From positions 1 through 34,239 of the forward strand of contig JAGLEV010000002.1 of NCBI GenBank assembly GCA_023144895.1: 34,239 nt of DNA, in the 5' to 3' direction. The notes below the pieces were generated by a model. It did not search any database. It had not been told where the DNA came from and saw only the letters and a program-made list of their open reading frames with translations. Each line of letters begins with the position of its first letter. The stretch's first letter is position 1. Made by a program: the position numbers and the translations under genes. This document shows positions 17,951-25,299 of the stretch, one piece after another. Origin of the DNA: Thiotrichaceae bacterium (lineage in GTDB: Bacteria > Pseudomonadota > Gammaproteobacteria > Thiotrichales > Thiotrichaceae).

Positions 17951-19152
17951 TGGAAACAAAATTAAGCGCAGCGATTAAAGAACACACGAAAGCGGATGAA
18001 ATTGATTCGATTTTGCGAAGCTGTGTACATTGTGGTTTTTGTAATGCAACCTGCCCTACTTACCAATTACTCGGTGATGAGAATGAAGGTCCCCGTGGAC
18101 GTATTTATCTCATTAAGCAGTTTGTTGAAGGTCACGCGATTACTGAAAATACCGTTGCTCATTTAGATCATTGTCTACATTGTGCTAGTTGTGAGACAAC
18201 CTGCCCATCAGGGGTGAAGTACACGCGTTTATTGGATATTAGTCGTCCATTGATTGAAGAGAGCTATACACGCCCTAAAAAAGAACGGACACAACGTAAA
18301 CGTTTGGCAAAAACACTGTCTAACCCACTCAAATTTTCTGTCTTATTAAGCGCAGGTAGAATAGGGAAATTTTTATTACCCAGCAATATCACTGAAAAAA
18401 TTCCAGAAAAACGTAAGGCTTTAGATTGGCCAGTAACGAAGCATCAACGCAGAATGCTGATTCTTGATGGTTGTGTGCAACCTTCAATCAGCCCCGACAT
18501 TAATGCCAGTACTTCACAAGTTCTTGATAAAATGGGCATTACACTATTGCGCATTAAAAAAGTAAGCTGTTGTGGTGCCGTCAAGCTACACCTCTCTGAA
18601 GAAGAGGCTGCACTACAGCAAATGCGTAATAATATTGATTATTGGTGGAGTGCAATTACTGAAGGGGTAAAGGTTGAAGCAATCATCTCTACAGCAAGTG
18701 GTTGTGGTGCTACATTAAAGGAATATGGCTATCACCTCAAAGATGACCCTGATTATGCTAGCAAAGCCATATTAGTCTCAAGGCTTAGCAAAGATATTGC
18801 TGAAATCATTAGTGAAGAAATGATTCCAAAAGCAACAAAACCACTGACTTTAGCTTGGCATCCACCTTGTACATTACAACATGCTCAAGGAATTACAGGT
18901 ATGGTTGAGGCTATTTTAAAAAAGGCGGGTCATAAACTAGTCCCTGTTGCCGATCAACATTTATGCTGTGGTTCAGCGGGTACTTACTCTGTGCTACAAC
19001 CAGAAATTGCTGATCAATTACGTGAAAATAAGCTTAAGGCGCTGAGTGAAGCTAAGCCTGATATGATTGTGACGGCGAATATTGGTTGCCAAACACATCT
19101 GGAACAAAAAGCAGATATTCCTATTAATCATTGGATTAACACTTTACTCTAA
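17950..19152 (+). CDS. glcF: Glycolate oxidase iron-sulfur subunit GlcF
   Basis: The 400-residue electron-transfer subunit of glycolate dehydrogenase. Two [4Fe-4S] ferredoxin clusters are seen at the N-terminus: C25-x2-C28-x2-C31-x3-C35 and C75-x2-C78-x2-C81-x3-C85. Two CCG (heterodisulfide-reductase-type) domains follow, with KVSCCGAVKLHL and HLCCGSAGTY and the later ANIGCQTHL. Length and order match E. coli GlcF (407). It carries electrons from GlcD/GlcE toward the quinone pool at the inner membrane. It is the last gene of glcDEF, closed by a strong bidirectional terminator four bases downstream. Confidence 0.94.
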   Translation: METKLSAAIKEHTKADEIDSILRSCVHCGFCNATCPTYQLLGDENEGPRGRIYLIKQFVEGHAITENTVAHLDHCLHCASCETTCPSGVKYTRLLDISRPLIEESYTRPKKERTQRKRLAKTLSNPLKFSVLLSAGRIGKFLLPSNITEKIPEKRKALDWPVTKHQRRMLILDGCVQPSISPDINASTSQVLDKMGITLLRIKKVSCCGAVKLHLSEEEAALQQMRNNIDYWWSAITEGVKVEAIISTASGCGATLKEYGYHLKDDPDYASKAILVSRLSKDIAEIISEEMIPKATKPLTLAWHPPCTLQHAQGITGMVEAILKKAGHKLVPVADQHLCCGSAGTYSVLQPEIADQLRENKLKALSEAKPDMIVTANIGCQTHLEQKADIPINHWINTLL

Positions 19153-19155
19153 ACA

Positions 19156-19188
19156 TAAAAATGCCACTACTTCTGAGTGGCATTTTTA
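19156..19188. terminator. Rho-independent bidirectional terminator
   Basis: An A5-TGCCACT arm and its exact complement AGTGGCA-T5 surround a seven-base loop. The T-run ends transcription of glcDEF on the plus strand. The mirrored A-run gives the same for iscR arriving from the minus strand. Confidence 0.92.
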
Positions 19189-19233
19189 TCTAACAATTAA
19201 AAGTATTTCTTATTTTAGTTAAAATTTAATCAT

Positions 19234-19734
19234 TTATGATGCTATGCGACTCTCAACCGCAGGACGTACCGGTGGAAACATTGTAGCAATACGGCTAGAC
19301 ATAGTATCTTGGCGATCAGAAATTTCTCTCACTTCGGGGCGATTAACAAACTCATTAAGCTTAATGCCATCAAGGAATACATAAAGTTGCTCACTTAGAT
19401 CTGTCCATAATTTATGAGTAAGACAAGGCTTACCATTATTACAGTCTGCTTTACCATCACAATTAGTGGCATCAATCGACTCATCAACTGACTTTATAAT
19501 ATCAGCAACACTGATTTGAGAAGCTGGCTTACCTAAACGATAACCTCCGCCGGGGCCTCTAACACCTTCAACGAGATTATCTTTGCGTAATTTAGAAAAA
19601 AGCTGCTCTAAGTAAGAGAGTGAAATGCCCTGACATTTTGAAATATCTGCTAACGTCACAGGTCCTGTTACATCATGAATGGCGAGATCCATCATGGCTG
19701 TAACGGCATAACGACCTTTTGTTGAAAGTTTCAT
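19234..19734 (-). CDS. iscR: Rrf2-family Fe-S cluster regulator IscR
   Basis: A 166-residue transcription factor sensing the Fe-S status of the cell. The winged helix at the N-terminus reads [18 protein letters not shown], then [14 protein letters not shown] and the wing [11 protein letters not shown]. The cluster ligands C92, C98 and C104 with H107 fall at exactly the E. coli IscR positions, so a [2Fe-2S] form is expected. It is not followed by iscS, iscU or iscA; the neighbour downstream is the converging glc operon. A strong promoter and an overlapping IscR-type box lie upstream, pointing to autoregulation. AGAGG precedes the ATG. The C-terminal tail after residue 135 is family-typical in length but not recognisable. 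Confidence 0.92.
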   Translation of the reverse strand: MKLSTKGRYAVTAMMDLAIHDVTGPVTLADISKCQGISLSYLEQLFSKLRKDNLVEGVRGPGGGYRLGKPASQISVADIIKSVDESIDATNCDGKADCNNGKPCLTHKLWTDLSEQLYVFLDGIKLNEFVNRPEVREISDRQDTMSSRIATMFPPVRPAVESRIAS

Positions 19735-19782
19735 AGTAAACCTCTGTCGACCTATTAGATCTTGCTAATATAATATAACTCC

Positions 19783-19811
19783 AATATAAAATAACCTAGT
19801 AGCTTGGTCAA
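19783..19811 (-). promoter_or_regulatory. iscR sigma-70 promoter
   Basis: Read on the minus strand, TTGACC (19811-19806) and TATATT (19788-19783) are separated by exactly 17 bases, near-ideal sigma-70 elements about 50 bases before the iscR ATG. A further TTGACA lies upstream at about 19852-19857 without a clear matching -10. Confidence 0.72.
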
Positions 19812-19815
19812 GTAT
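19791..19815 (-). promoter_or_regulatory. IscR type 1 operator
   Basis: A 25-base element (minus strand: ATACTTGACC, five bases, ACTAGGTTAT) that matches most positions of the known type 1 IscR motif (ATASYYGACT, five bases, AGTCRRSTAT). It covers the -35 element and spacer of the iscR promoter, where bound [2Fe-2S]-IscR would block transcription. The match was judged by eye. Confidence 0.6.
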
Positions 19816-20030
19816 TATTATTTTATCAAAAAATCAATCTTGTCAAGTCGGTATTTTAATCGGTAGCTTATGTTTAAGAGATAAAATTTAAGAAAAGCAA
19901 GAGAGGCGTTTCAAGTAGCTAATTTTATTATTAATAATATGTATTTAATAATAAAAAACAGGATTTTATATTTAATTTTTTAGCTTAAATTATTATGCTC
20001 TATCATTCTAAATGGTCGATATTTTGAGAC

Positions 20031-20065
20031 AAAAAAATAGGGAAGAGTCACTACCTTCTTCCCTA
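20031..20065 (-). terminator. Rho-independent terminator of dsbC
   Basis: On the minus strand, TAGGGAAG pairs with CTTCCCTA around a 12-base loop and is followed by seven T. It lies 25 bases after the dsbC stop codon. Confidence 0.92.
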
Positions 20066-20089
20066 CTTTTATAAGCTATTTGTGGTGAA

Positions 20090-20959
20090 TTACTTCAGAC
20101 CTAAACGCTCAACCAATATATTGACAGGCATATAACCAGGAATCAAAGTACCATCTTCTGTTATTAAAGCAGGAGTTCCAGTCACACCAATCTTTCTTCC
20201 TAAAGTATACTGTTCTACCACAGGGTTATCACAAGTCTTATTAGGAATAGCTTTACGCTCTTTAGCTTTAGTTAATGCCTCTTTATTATCATCAGCACAC
20301 CAAGCACTGATTGCTTTAGCAAAGGATGGAGTATTAGGACCTGAGCGAGGGAATAAATAGTAATTAACCGTAATCCCTTTTTTGTTTAGTGCAGGCACAT
20401 CATTATGTAGTTTTGAGCAATAAGGGCAGTCAATATCAGTAAAGATGGTTAATACTTGCTTCTCATCTTTTGCTTTAAAGCTAATCGTTTTAGACACATC
20501 TTGCTTAGCAATAATCTCTTTACGTTTAACCTTATAAGCCTCCTCAGCACGTTTTTTTGCTATAGAGGTAAGATTTCTCTTTGATTCAATATCAATAACC
20601 TCTCCAACAAACATGTATTTAGCATCATTGTTAACATAAATCACTTCAGTACCAACAGTAATTTCATACATTCCAGGAGCGCCTGACTTAGTGACATTGT
20701 CGGGAGCTTCACCACCAAATAAAGGGGTAAGCACTTTAATGATATTTGCAATAACAGGGTCTTTTCCCTCATCCTTTTTAGGTTCTGCTTTTTTAACAAG
20801 AGAGTCATCGGCTTTTAGCACACCTGCCTCTACAGCTGCCGTCTTTTCTTTAGCCTCCTTTGCAGCAAAAGCATTACCTATCTCCGATTCTGCTAAAACA
20901 AAAGTGGAGACCAAACCTAACCCACTCAGTAATGTTATTGTTATTAGTAATTTATTCAT
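20090..20959 (-). CDS. dsbC: Thiol:disulfide interchange protein DsbC
   Basis: Periplasmic disulfide isomerase of 289 residues. The signal peptide (MNKLLITITLLSGLGLVSTFVLA) is followed by a charged linker (about 30-68), an N-terminal dimerisation domain (YEITVGTEVIYVNND) and a thioredoxin-fold domain. The active site is C178-P-Y-C181 in FTDIDCPYCSKLH; E. coli DsbC has CGYC. The cis-Pro segment is VTGTPALI. Two more Cys (SAWC and NKTCDNP) match the structural disulfide of DsbC. The mature protein is roughly 50 residues longer than E. coli DsbC because of the linker. The xerD-dsbC order is conserved with E. coli, but recJ does not follow; a terminator and iscR do. TAGGAAT precedes the ATG. DsbG is a less likely alternative. 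Confidence 0.92.
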   Translation of the reverse strand: MNKLLITITLLSGLGLVSTFVLAESEIGNAFAAKEAKEKTAAVEAGVLKADDSLVKKAEPKKDEGKDPVIANIIKVLTPLFGGEAPDNVTKSGAPGMYEITVGTEVIYVNNDAKYMFVGEVIDIESKRNLTSIAKKRAEEAYKVKRKEIIAKQDVSKTISFKAKDEKQVLTIFTDIDCPYCSKLHNDVPALNKKGITVNYYLFPRSGPNTPSFAKAISAWCADDNKEALTKAKERKAIPNKTCDNPVVEQYTLGRKIGVTGTPALITEDGTLIPGYMPVNILVERLGLK

Positions 20960-21043
20960 TGATATTCCTAAGTTTAAAAATTTGTTGTCATTTTAGGGCT
21001 TATTTAACCTAACCCCTAGTTTAAAAAATACCCACACTCTACT

Positions 21044-21068
21044 GCTTTTTTACTCTCAAGTAAAAAGC
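21044..21068. repeat. Inverted repeat between xerD and dsbC
   Basis: GCTTTTTTAC and GTAAAAAGC pair with one unpaired base around a six-base loop, just after the xerD stop on the minus strand. It is A/T-rich and without a T-tail, so a weak attenuator at most. Confidence 0.3.
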
Positions 21069-21071
21069 TTC

Positions 21072-21989
21072 CTAAGCTCGTGGGTGATGTTGCTGATGTA
21101 ATTCTTGTAATCGTGCCTTAGCAACATGAGTATAAATTTGTGTTGTTGATAAATCAGTATGTCCTAGTAATAACTGTACGACTCGTAAATCTGCACCATG
21201 GTTCAATAAGTGTGTAGCAAAGGCATGACGTATTGTATGGGGTGATATTTTTCTATTAATACCTGCCTGTACTGCATGTTTCCTTATAAGATACCAAAAA
21301 GCTTGCCGTGTCATTCCTGAGCCACGCTGAGTAATGAACAAGTCATTACTGACTCCCTTGCCAAGGATTAATCTAGGACGTGATTCTTCTAAGTAAGCTT
21401 TTATTGAATCAACCGCTTCATCCCCCATAGGTACTAAGCGCTCTTTGCTTCCTTTACCTAGCACTCGCACCACACCATTGGCTAAAGAACAGCGTGACAG
21501 CTCTATACCAATCAACTCACTGACTCGTAAGCCTGTGGCATAAAGCAATTCCAGCATCGCCTTATCCCTTAAGCCTTCTGCTGTTTCTACATTGGGAGCT
21601 GATAAAAGAGCTAAGACTTCAGGCTCACTTAAAGTATCAGGAATATTACGTACTAATTTTGGTGTACTAATTAACTCCACAGGAGAGTCATTCACTAATT
21701 TCATGCGTAATAAATAACGATAAAATTGGCGCAAACAGGATAATAAACGCGCCACACTACTAGCTTTAAATTTTTCCGCAAAACACCATGCAAGATAAGA
21801 CTGGATCTGCTCCTTTGTTACGACTACCAGATCAACAGGTACATTGACAGAATCATCCTGTGCCAACCAAGTCGAGAATTGCCGCAAATCACTCTCATAG
21901 GCCATTAAGCTATGTTCACTCAAGCCTTTAGTTGACCATGCTTCATCAAGAAATTCAGCAACAAGAGGAACAGCATTAGCAACACTCAT
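21072..21989 (-). CDS. xerD: Site-specific tyrosine recombinase XerD
   Basis: A 305-residue recombinase resolving chromosome dimers at dif together with XerC. The N-terminal SAM-like core-binding domain includes LSEHSLMAYESDLRQFSTWL. The catalytic domain has every residue of the RKHRHY set: R155 (ATGLRVSEL), K179 (GKGSKERLVP), H251 and R254 (HTIRHAFATH), H277 (LLLGHTDLSTTQ) and Y286 (IYTHV). Length and the adjacent dsbC both favour XerD over XerC. Its ATG overlaps the end of the acetyltransferase gene by four bases (ATGA), so it is translated as part of a run of four genes beginning at 23772. Confidence 0.95.
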   Translation of the reverse strand: MSVANAVPLVAEFLDEAWSTKGLSEHSLMAYESDLRQFSTWLAQDDSVNVPVDLVVVTKEQIQSYLAWCFAEKFKASSVARLLSCLRQFYRYLLRMKLVNDSPVELISTPKLVRNIPDTLSEPEVLALLSAPNVETAEGLRDKAMLELLYATGLRVSELIGIELSRCSLANGVVRVLGKGSKERLVPMGDEAVDSIKAYLEESRPRLILGKGVSNDLFITQRGSGMTRQAFWYLIRKHAVQAGINRKISPHTIRHAFATHLLNHGADLRVVQLLLGHTDLSTTQIYTHVAKARLQELHQQHHPRA

Positions 21990-22420
21990 GACAGTATTTT
22001 CTTCATCATAATATGAGGAATACCTGCGTCATCAAAGACATCACCATACTCAGTAAAGCCGAATGGCTGGTAAAATATTTTGATATAACATTGCGCACCT
22101 AATAAGAGTGTCTTTGCCTCTAATACCTGCTGAGAGTATTGGATTGCATAGTGCATTAATTCAGTGGCGATACCTTGGCGGCGATAACTTTTAGCAACGA
22201 CAAGTCTCCCTAGTTTCACGACATTATTTTCCTGTGCAACTAAACGTAAAGTGGCGATCATCGTTTCTTGATCTTGTACACAACAATGTATTGCCAGACT
22301 ATCGAACTCATCCTCTTCTAAATCAGCAGGGACATTTAACTCTTGAACAAAAACGTTAATACGCAAATCTAAGGTTGCATCCCATAATACAGAAGGCTGT
22401 ATAAAGTGAAGGTATTCCAT
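21986..22420 (-). CDS. GNAT family N-acetyltransferase, ElaA-like
   Basis: A 144-residue acyl-CoA-dependent acetyltransferase with an unknown acceptor. The acetyl-CoA loop is seen in VVKLGRLVVAKSYRRQGIAT (motif R-x2-G-x-A). The C-terminal part, AQCYIKIFYQPFGFTEYGDV followed by DAGIPHIMM, closely follows ElaA-type proteins (Y-x2-FYxxFGF, GIPHI.M). It is cytoplasmic. It sits between the ketopantoate-reductase-like gene (nine-base gap) and xerD (four-base overlap), so co-transcription is expected even though the functions seem unrelated. Confidence 0.85.
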   Translation of the reverse strand: MEYLHFIQPSVLWDATLDLRINVFVQELNVPADLEEDEFDSLAIHCCVQDQETMIATLRLVAQENNVVKLGRLVVAKSYRRQGIATELMHYAIQYSQQVLEAKTLLLGAQCYIKIFYQPFGFTEYGDVFDDAGIPHIMMKKILS

Positions 22421-22429
22421 TGTGATAGC

Positions 22430-23200
22430 TTAAGTCATCTGCTCGGCAATAGCGAATAAAACAGGGACTTCAATATTCGCTGACTTGGCTACATCTAGGG
22501 CGCGTTGTAAACGAATAGGCGCACTACGCCCCATACATTGATGCTCAGGATCACCCTCAAAAGCAACGACCATCGCATCAATAAGCGCTTGATTATCTAC
22601 TGTCACTCCACCTAATAAATGTGATTGTAGTTTGGCAATATCGTCACTAACAGACCGAGCAAAATCCTGATGATTTTCCCAAAGGTTCGCCACAGTTCCA
22701 GGTGCTTTTAAGCCCGCGATATTACTAGTCAAAATATAGTAATTTTTACGCAGTAATTCAAAGGTAAGCTGTTCCGTTGATTCTAACAGGGTATTAGGGA
22801 TAGATAAGGCATCTAAAGCACTTGATAATAAGGTCGCATGAGGGCCATAAAGCGTAGTGGGAACAACAACCTTAACATCTTGCCCTGATTTTTTTTCAAA
22901 CCAAATGGATGCAATCGTTATATCACTATAACTGTGTTTTTGCCAATCAGGTGGTAGTAATTCATTTTGGATCAGCACTAACTGAGAACGCCACTGCTCT
23001 GGTATTTGTGGTAATAAAATATCAAGATCTGACTCCCCTACGGCTAAAACAACCAAGGCAGGGTTAGGTAATGCTATCGCTTCTGCTTCCATATCCATAC
23101 TACGTATTACAGGATAAACTGGATGCCCTAAACGTAAAAAACCACGAGCAATCACAGAACCAATCTCACCTATACCAATAACAACAACCGACGACTTCAT
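22430..23200 (-). CDS. Rossmann-fold ketopantoate-reductase-like protein
   Basis: A 256-residue cytoplasmic protein with an N-terminal NAD(P)-binding fold, VVVIGIGEIGSVIARGFLRLGH, matching G-x-G-x2-G. Later strands are VVLAVGESDLDILLPQI and LVLIQNELLPPDW. The helical C-terminal half has RKNYYILTSNIAGL, reminiscent of the K-x3-N region of PanE/ApbA. It is shorter than PanE (about 300), and the PanE substrate residues are not clearly kept, so the substrate is open. It could be a specialised dehydrogenase or a non-catalytic relative. It is the second gene of the run ending in xerD. A purine-rich AGGATGAGAG precedes the ATG. Confidence 0.6.
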   Translation of the reverse strand: MKSSVVVIGIGEIGSVIARGFLRLGHPVYPVIRSMDMEAEAIALPNPALVVLAVGESDLDILLPQIPEQWRSQLVLIQNELLPPDWQKHSYSDITIASIWFEKKSGQDVKVVVPTTLYGPHATLLSSALDALSIPNTLLESTEQLTFELLRKNYYILTSNIAGLKAPGTVANLWENHQDFARSVSDDIAKLQSHLLGGVTVDNQALIDAMVVAFEGDPEHQCMGRSAPIRLQRALDVAKSANIEVPVLFAIAEQMT

Positions 23201-23259
23201 TCTCTCATCCTATTCATCAATCAAATGGATCGTATTTTATAGGTATTTGTGTGAATGCG

Positions 23260-23772
23260 TCAATTGCCCGTATTGGCTTCGATACACTGCTTCACCATCG
23301 CTTTTCTTTGCTCATTATTCAGCTCTTTTTCTTCTGCGGCGACAATATTACAAGCTTCTATTGTATCGGGGTCGACAACGCTTGCCTTGCTTTCTTTTAA
23401 GCTATTAAAATTATCCTGTTGTACTCTTTGTTGAGTACGAGAAACACATTGAGCAACCGCTTGATGAATATGAGCATTAGTCACACCGGCTTGACGACTT
23501 GATCGAATACATTGGTCTTTAATTTCTCGTTCAGTACCATCAGAAAGTACTTGTTCACCCACTAATTTATATTGATCACTCACAACCTCTTGAGGAGAGG
23601 GTTTATTTTGTTGAGCAGACTCAGATTCAACTCTTGAGGAGTGGATTATTGTATTAACAGAATCATCACTCCAGAGTTTTTCTGCCCATTCAAACTTCAT
23701 CCCCAATGCAACCGCAATAATAAAGAGGATTAACCCAATAAGCATAGCAGTAAGTAAAGTCCGAAAAGTCAT
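23260..23772 (-). CDS. Membrane-anchored protein with two C-x20/21-C segments
   Basis: I do not recognise this 170-residue protein. An N-terminal membrane helix (residues about 6-24, LTAMLIGLILFIIAVALGM) would act as an uncleaved anchor, leaving a charged, mostly helical domain, probably periplasmic. That domain has two similar units: DQC-IRSS...AVAQC (20 residues between Cys) and EAC-NIVA...MVKQC (21 residues between Cys), each ending in a V-A/K-Q-C pattern, as expected for helical hairpins closed by a disulfide. It is the first gene of the run leading to xerD, with dsbC just beyond, which fits a disulfide-bonded product but does not prove one. A possible terminator for the upstream gene lies at 23819-23879. 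Confidence 0.65.
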   Translation of the reverse strand: MTFRTLLTAMLIGLILFIIAVALGMKFEWAEKLWSDDSVNTIIHSSRVESESAQQNKPSPQEVVSDQYKLVGEQVLSDGTEREIKDQCIRSSRQAGVTNAHIHQAVAQCVSRTQQRVQQDNFNSLKESKASVVDPDTIEACNIVAAEEKELNNEQRKAMVKQCIEANTGN

Positions 23773-23818
23773 TTGAAAGCTCTATGGCGTAAAGGAAATT
23801 TTTTGTCAAAATAAAAAT

Positions 23819-23879
23819 CGATTCAGCACATGATATATTGTACCAGCTTTAAAATACATCACTTAAACGTGCTGAACCG
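23819..23879 (-). terminator. Long-loop hairpin after the BY-kinase-like gene
   Basis: On the minus strand, CGGTTCAGCAC pairs with GTGCTGAATCG (one G-T pair) across a 39-base loop, followed by ATTTTTATTTT. The stem and T-rich tail suit a terminator; the long loop does not. Confidence 0.4.
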
Positions 23880-23931
23880 AAAAACACTAACAAAATTGCT
23901 ACCTAAAATGATAAATACATGTCAGGTCGTA

Positions 23932-25068
23932 TTATAATGACCAGTATTTACGTCCTTGGCGACCTAAGTTGAGCTTACTACCTGATTTAAAACGTAACCA
24001 TCGTGAAAAACGTTTTTGACTGTAATCTCGATAGTAGTTTGGACTCACTACGTCGGTAAGAGCATTAACTTTTAATAAATTAATGGTCGTATTGCTCACT
24101 TGGCTTAATACACTGAGTTGTTTTTTTATTTTATCTAACTGTACCGTGCTCTCAGGAACCACGATAAGGCTCGTTGTAGCCACTCTATGCAGCAATAGAG
24201 TGTCTGAAAAACCTCGTACAGGTGATGAGTTTATAATGACATAATCAAAATATTTTTTTGCCTTAGAAAGAAACGAACTCATGTTCTCATGAGACAAAAG
24301 GTCAATCGGTGAATGGTTTCGTAACGAGCCACCTGTAATAACAAACATCTTATTGTTCGATGTTAGTTTTTTAGTAATATCATTGAGCTTGGCATCACCT
24401 AATAGAAAGTTAATTAACCCTTGATTGTTCGCTACGGATAAATGAGTATGTAATGTTGGGTGACGAAAATCAGCATCAACCAATAAGACTTTTGATCCTA
24501 ATTCAGCAATAAAATAAGCAAGATTAGCAGCGCTCATTTCTTTGCCTTCATTAGCATTAATGCTACTCACTAAAATGACTTTATTTTCATTAGGCTTCTG
24601 ACTATGAGCTAATACTGTTGCTGTAATACGGTATGCCTCGGCAACACGGGAGTAAGGATCACTTAATAACTTTGCCTTAGCAAAAAAATGTTCTCCTTGA
24701 GTCACAATAGGTATGACACCAATCACAGGAACACCACTCATTAGCTCAATCGCATGAGATCTGACACCTTGACGATGATGCCAGACATTAATATAAAGTC
24801 CCATTAATAAGCCTGCAAGTAAAGCCAGTAGGAGAATCCAGCCAGTGGTAATATTTAAGGGTTGAAGAACAAGGTAGATAACAATACTCAAAATAGAAAT
24901 AAAAAGACTACTAAAATAGAGTGCTAGCTTGTGGTGATGAAAAAATTGCTTTAATACATCCACTCTTTTTTTCCAAAGAGGAATGCAGATGGATGGAATG
25001 TTTGAAGACTCAAAATTGGATTGAGAATGCTGTCTGGCTGGAGAATCAGAGTGCTGTATGTGTAACAT
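23932..25068 (-). CDS. BY-kinase-like ATPase with degenerate Walker motifs
   Basis: A 378-residue relative of the CpsD/CapB/Wzc-type tyrosine kinases that control polysaccharide export. Two membrane helices (about 49-69 and 76-94) precede a P-loop domain, but the large periplasmic Wzz segment is absent. The Walker A region is NANEGKEMSAANLA, where E177 replaces the Ser/Thr that follows the P-loop Lys176. Walker A' (VLLVDADFRHP) is intact. Walker B is FDYVIINSSP, with N280 in place of the catalytic Asp. The C-terminus has Y345, Y346, Y349 and Y375, fewer than a classic tyrosine cluster. ATP hydrolysis is therefore doubtful, and a regulatory pseudo-ATPase is likely. Substitutions were confirmed at codon level (GAA and AAC). 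Neighbouring surface enzymes fit a glycan role. Confidence 0.78.
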   Translation of the reverse strand: MLHIQHSDSPARQHSQSNFESSNIPSICIPLWKKRVDVLKQFFHHHKLALYFSSLFISILSIVIYLVLQPLNITTGWILLLALLAGLLMGLYINVWHHRQGVRSHAIELMSGVPVIGVIPIVTQGEHFFAKAKLLSDPYSRVAEAYRITATVLAHSQKPNENKVILVSSINANEGKEMSAANLAYFIAELGSKVLLVDADFRHPTLHTHLSVANNQGLINFLLGDAKLNDITKKLTSNNKMFVITGGSLRNHSPIDLLSHENMSSFLSKAKKYFDYVIINSSPVRGFSDTLLLHRVATTSLIVVPESTVQLDKIKKQLSVLSQVSNTTINLLKVNALTDVVSPNYYRDYSQKRFSRWLRFKSGSKLNLGRQGRKYWSL

Positions 25069-25299
25069 AGGCTTGCTACTGTTATAGTTATAAATAGAAT
25101 TTTAGTATCGATGGGTAGATTATTAAGTACTAGACACCTGAGTGACAAAGGCTCTTGACCTTAAAGGAAATTATTCTGTGATAAGTGGTAAGTTATTGAG
25201 CAGGCTACAATATCATTCATAGAGCCAGCATAAAATGCTATAGTTGCATATAACTATTTGTCAAAACTAAAAGAAACCATCTTATAGAGCCGTTATCGA

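Larger units (their letters stand above)
19735..20089. other. dsbC-iscR intergenic region
   Basis: It holds the iscR promoter and operator on one side and the dsbC terminator on the other. The A/T-rich middle (about 19860-20030) shows nothing that I can name. Confidence 0.6.

Noticed and set aside
20691-20996. 101-codon plus-strand frame antisense to dsbC
   Set aside because: Composition rich in Ser and Ala mirrors the Lys/Glu-rich dsbC codons on the other strand; no motif or ribosome site.
21072-21989. Tyrosine recombinase as the integrase of a mobile island
   Set aside because: Length, full XerD motif set and adjacency to dsbC identify the housekeeping XerD; no attachment-site repeats or phage genes are nearby.
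24951-25148. 65-codon minus-strand frame overlapping the BY-kinase start
   Set aside because: It overlaps the kinase N-terminus out of frame and has no domain; the kinase frame is the real one.
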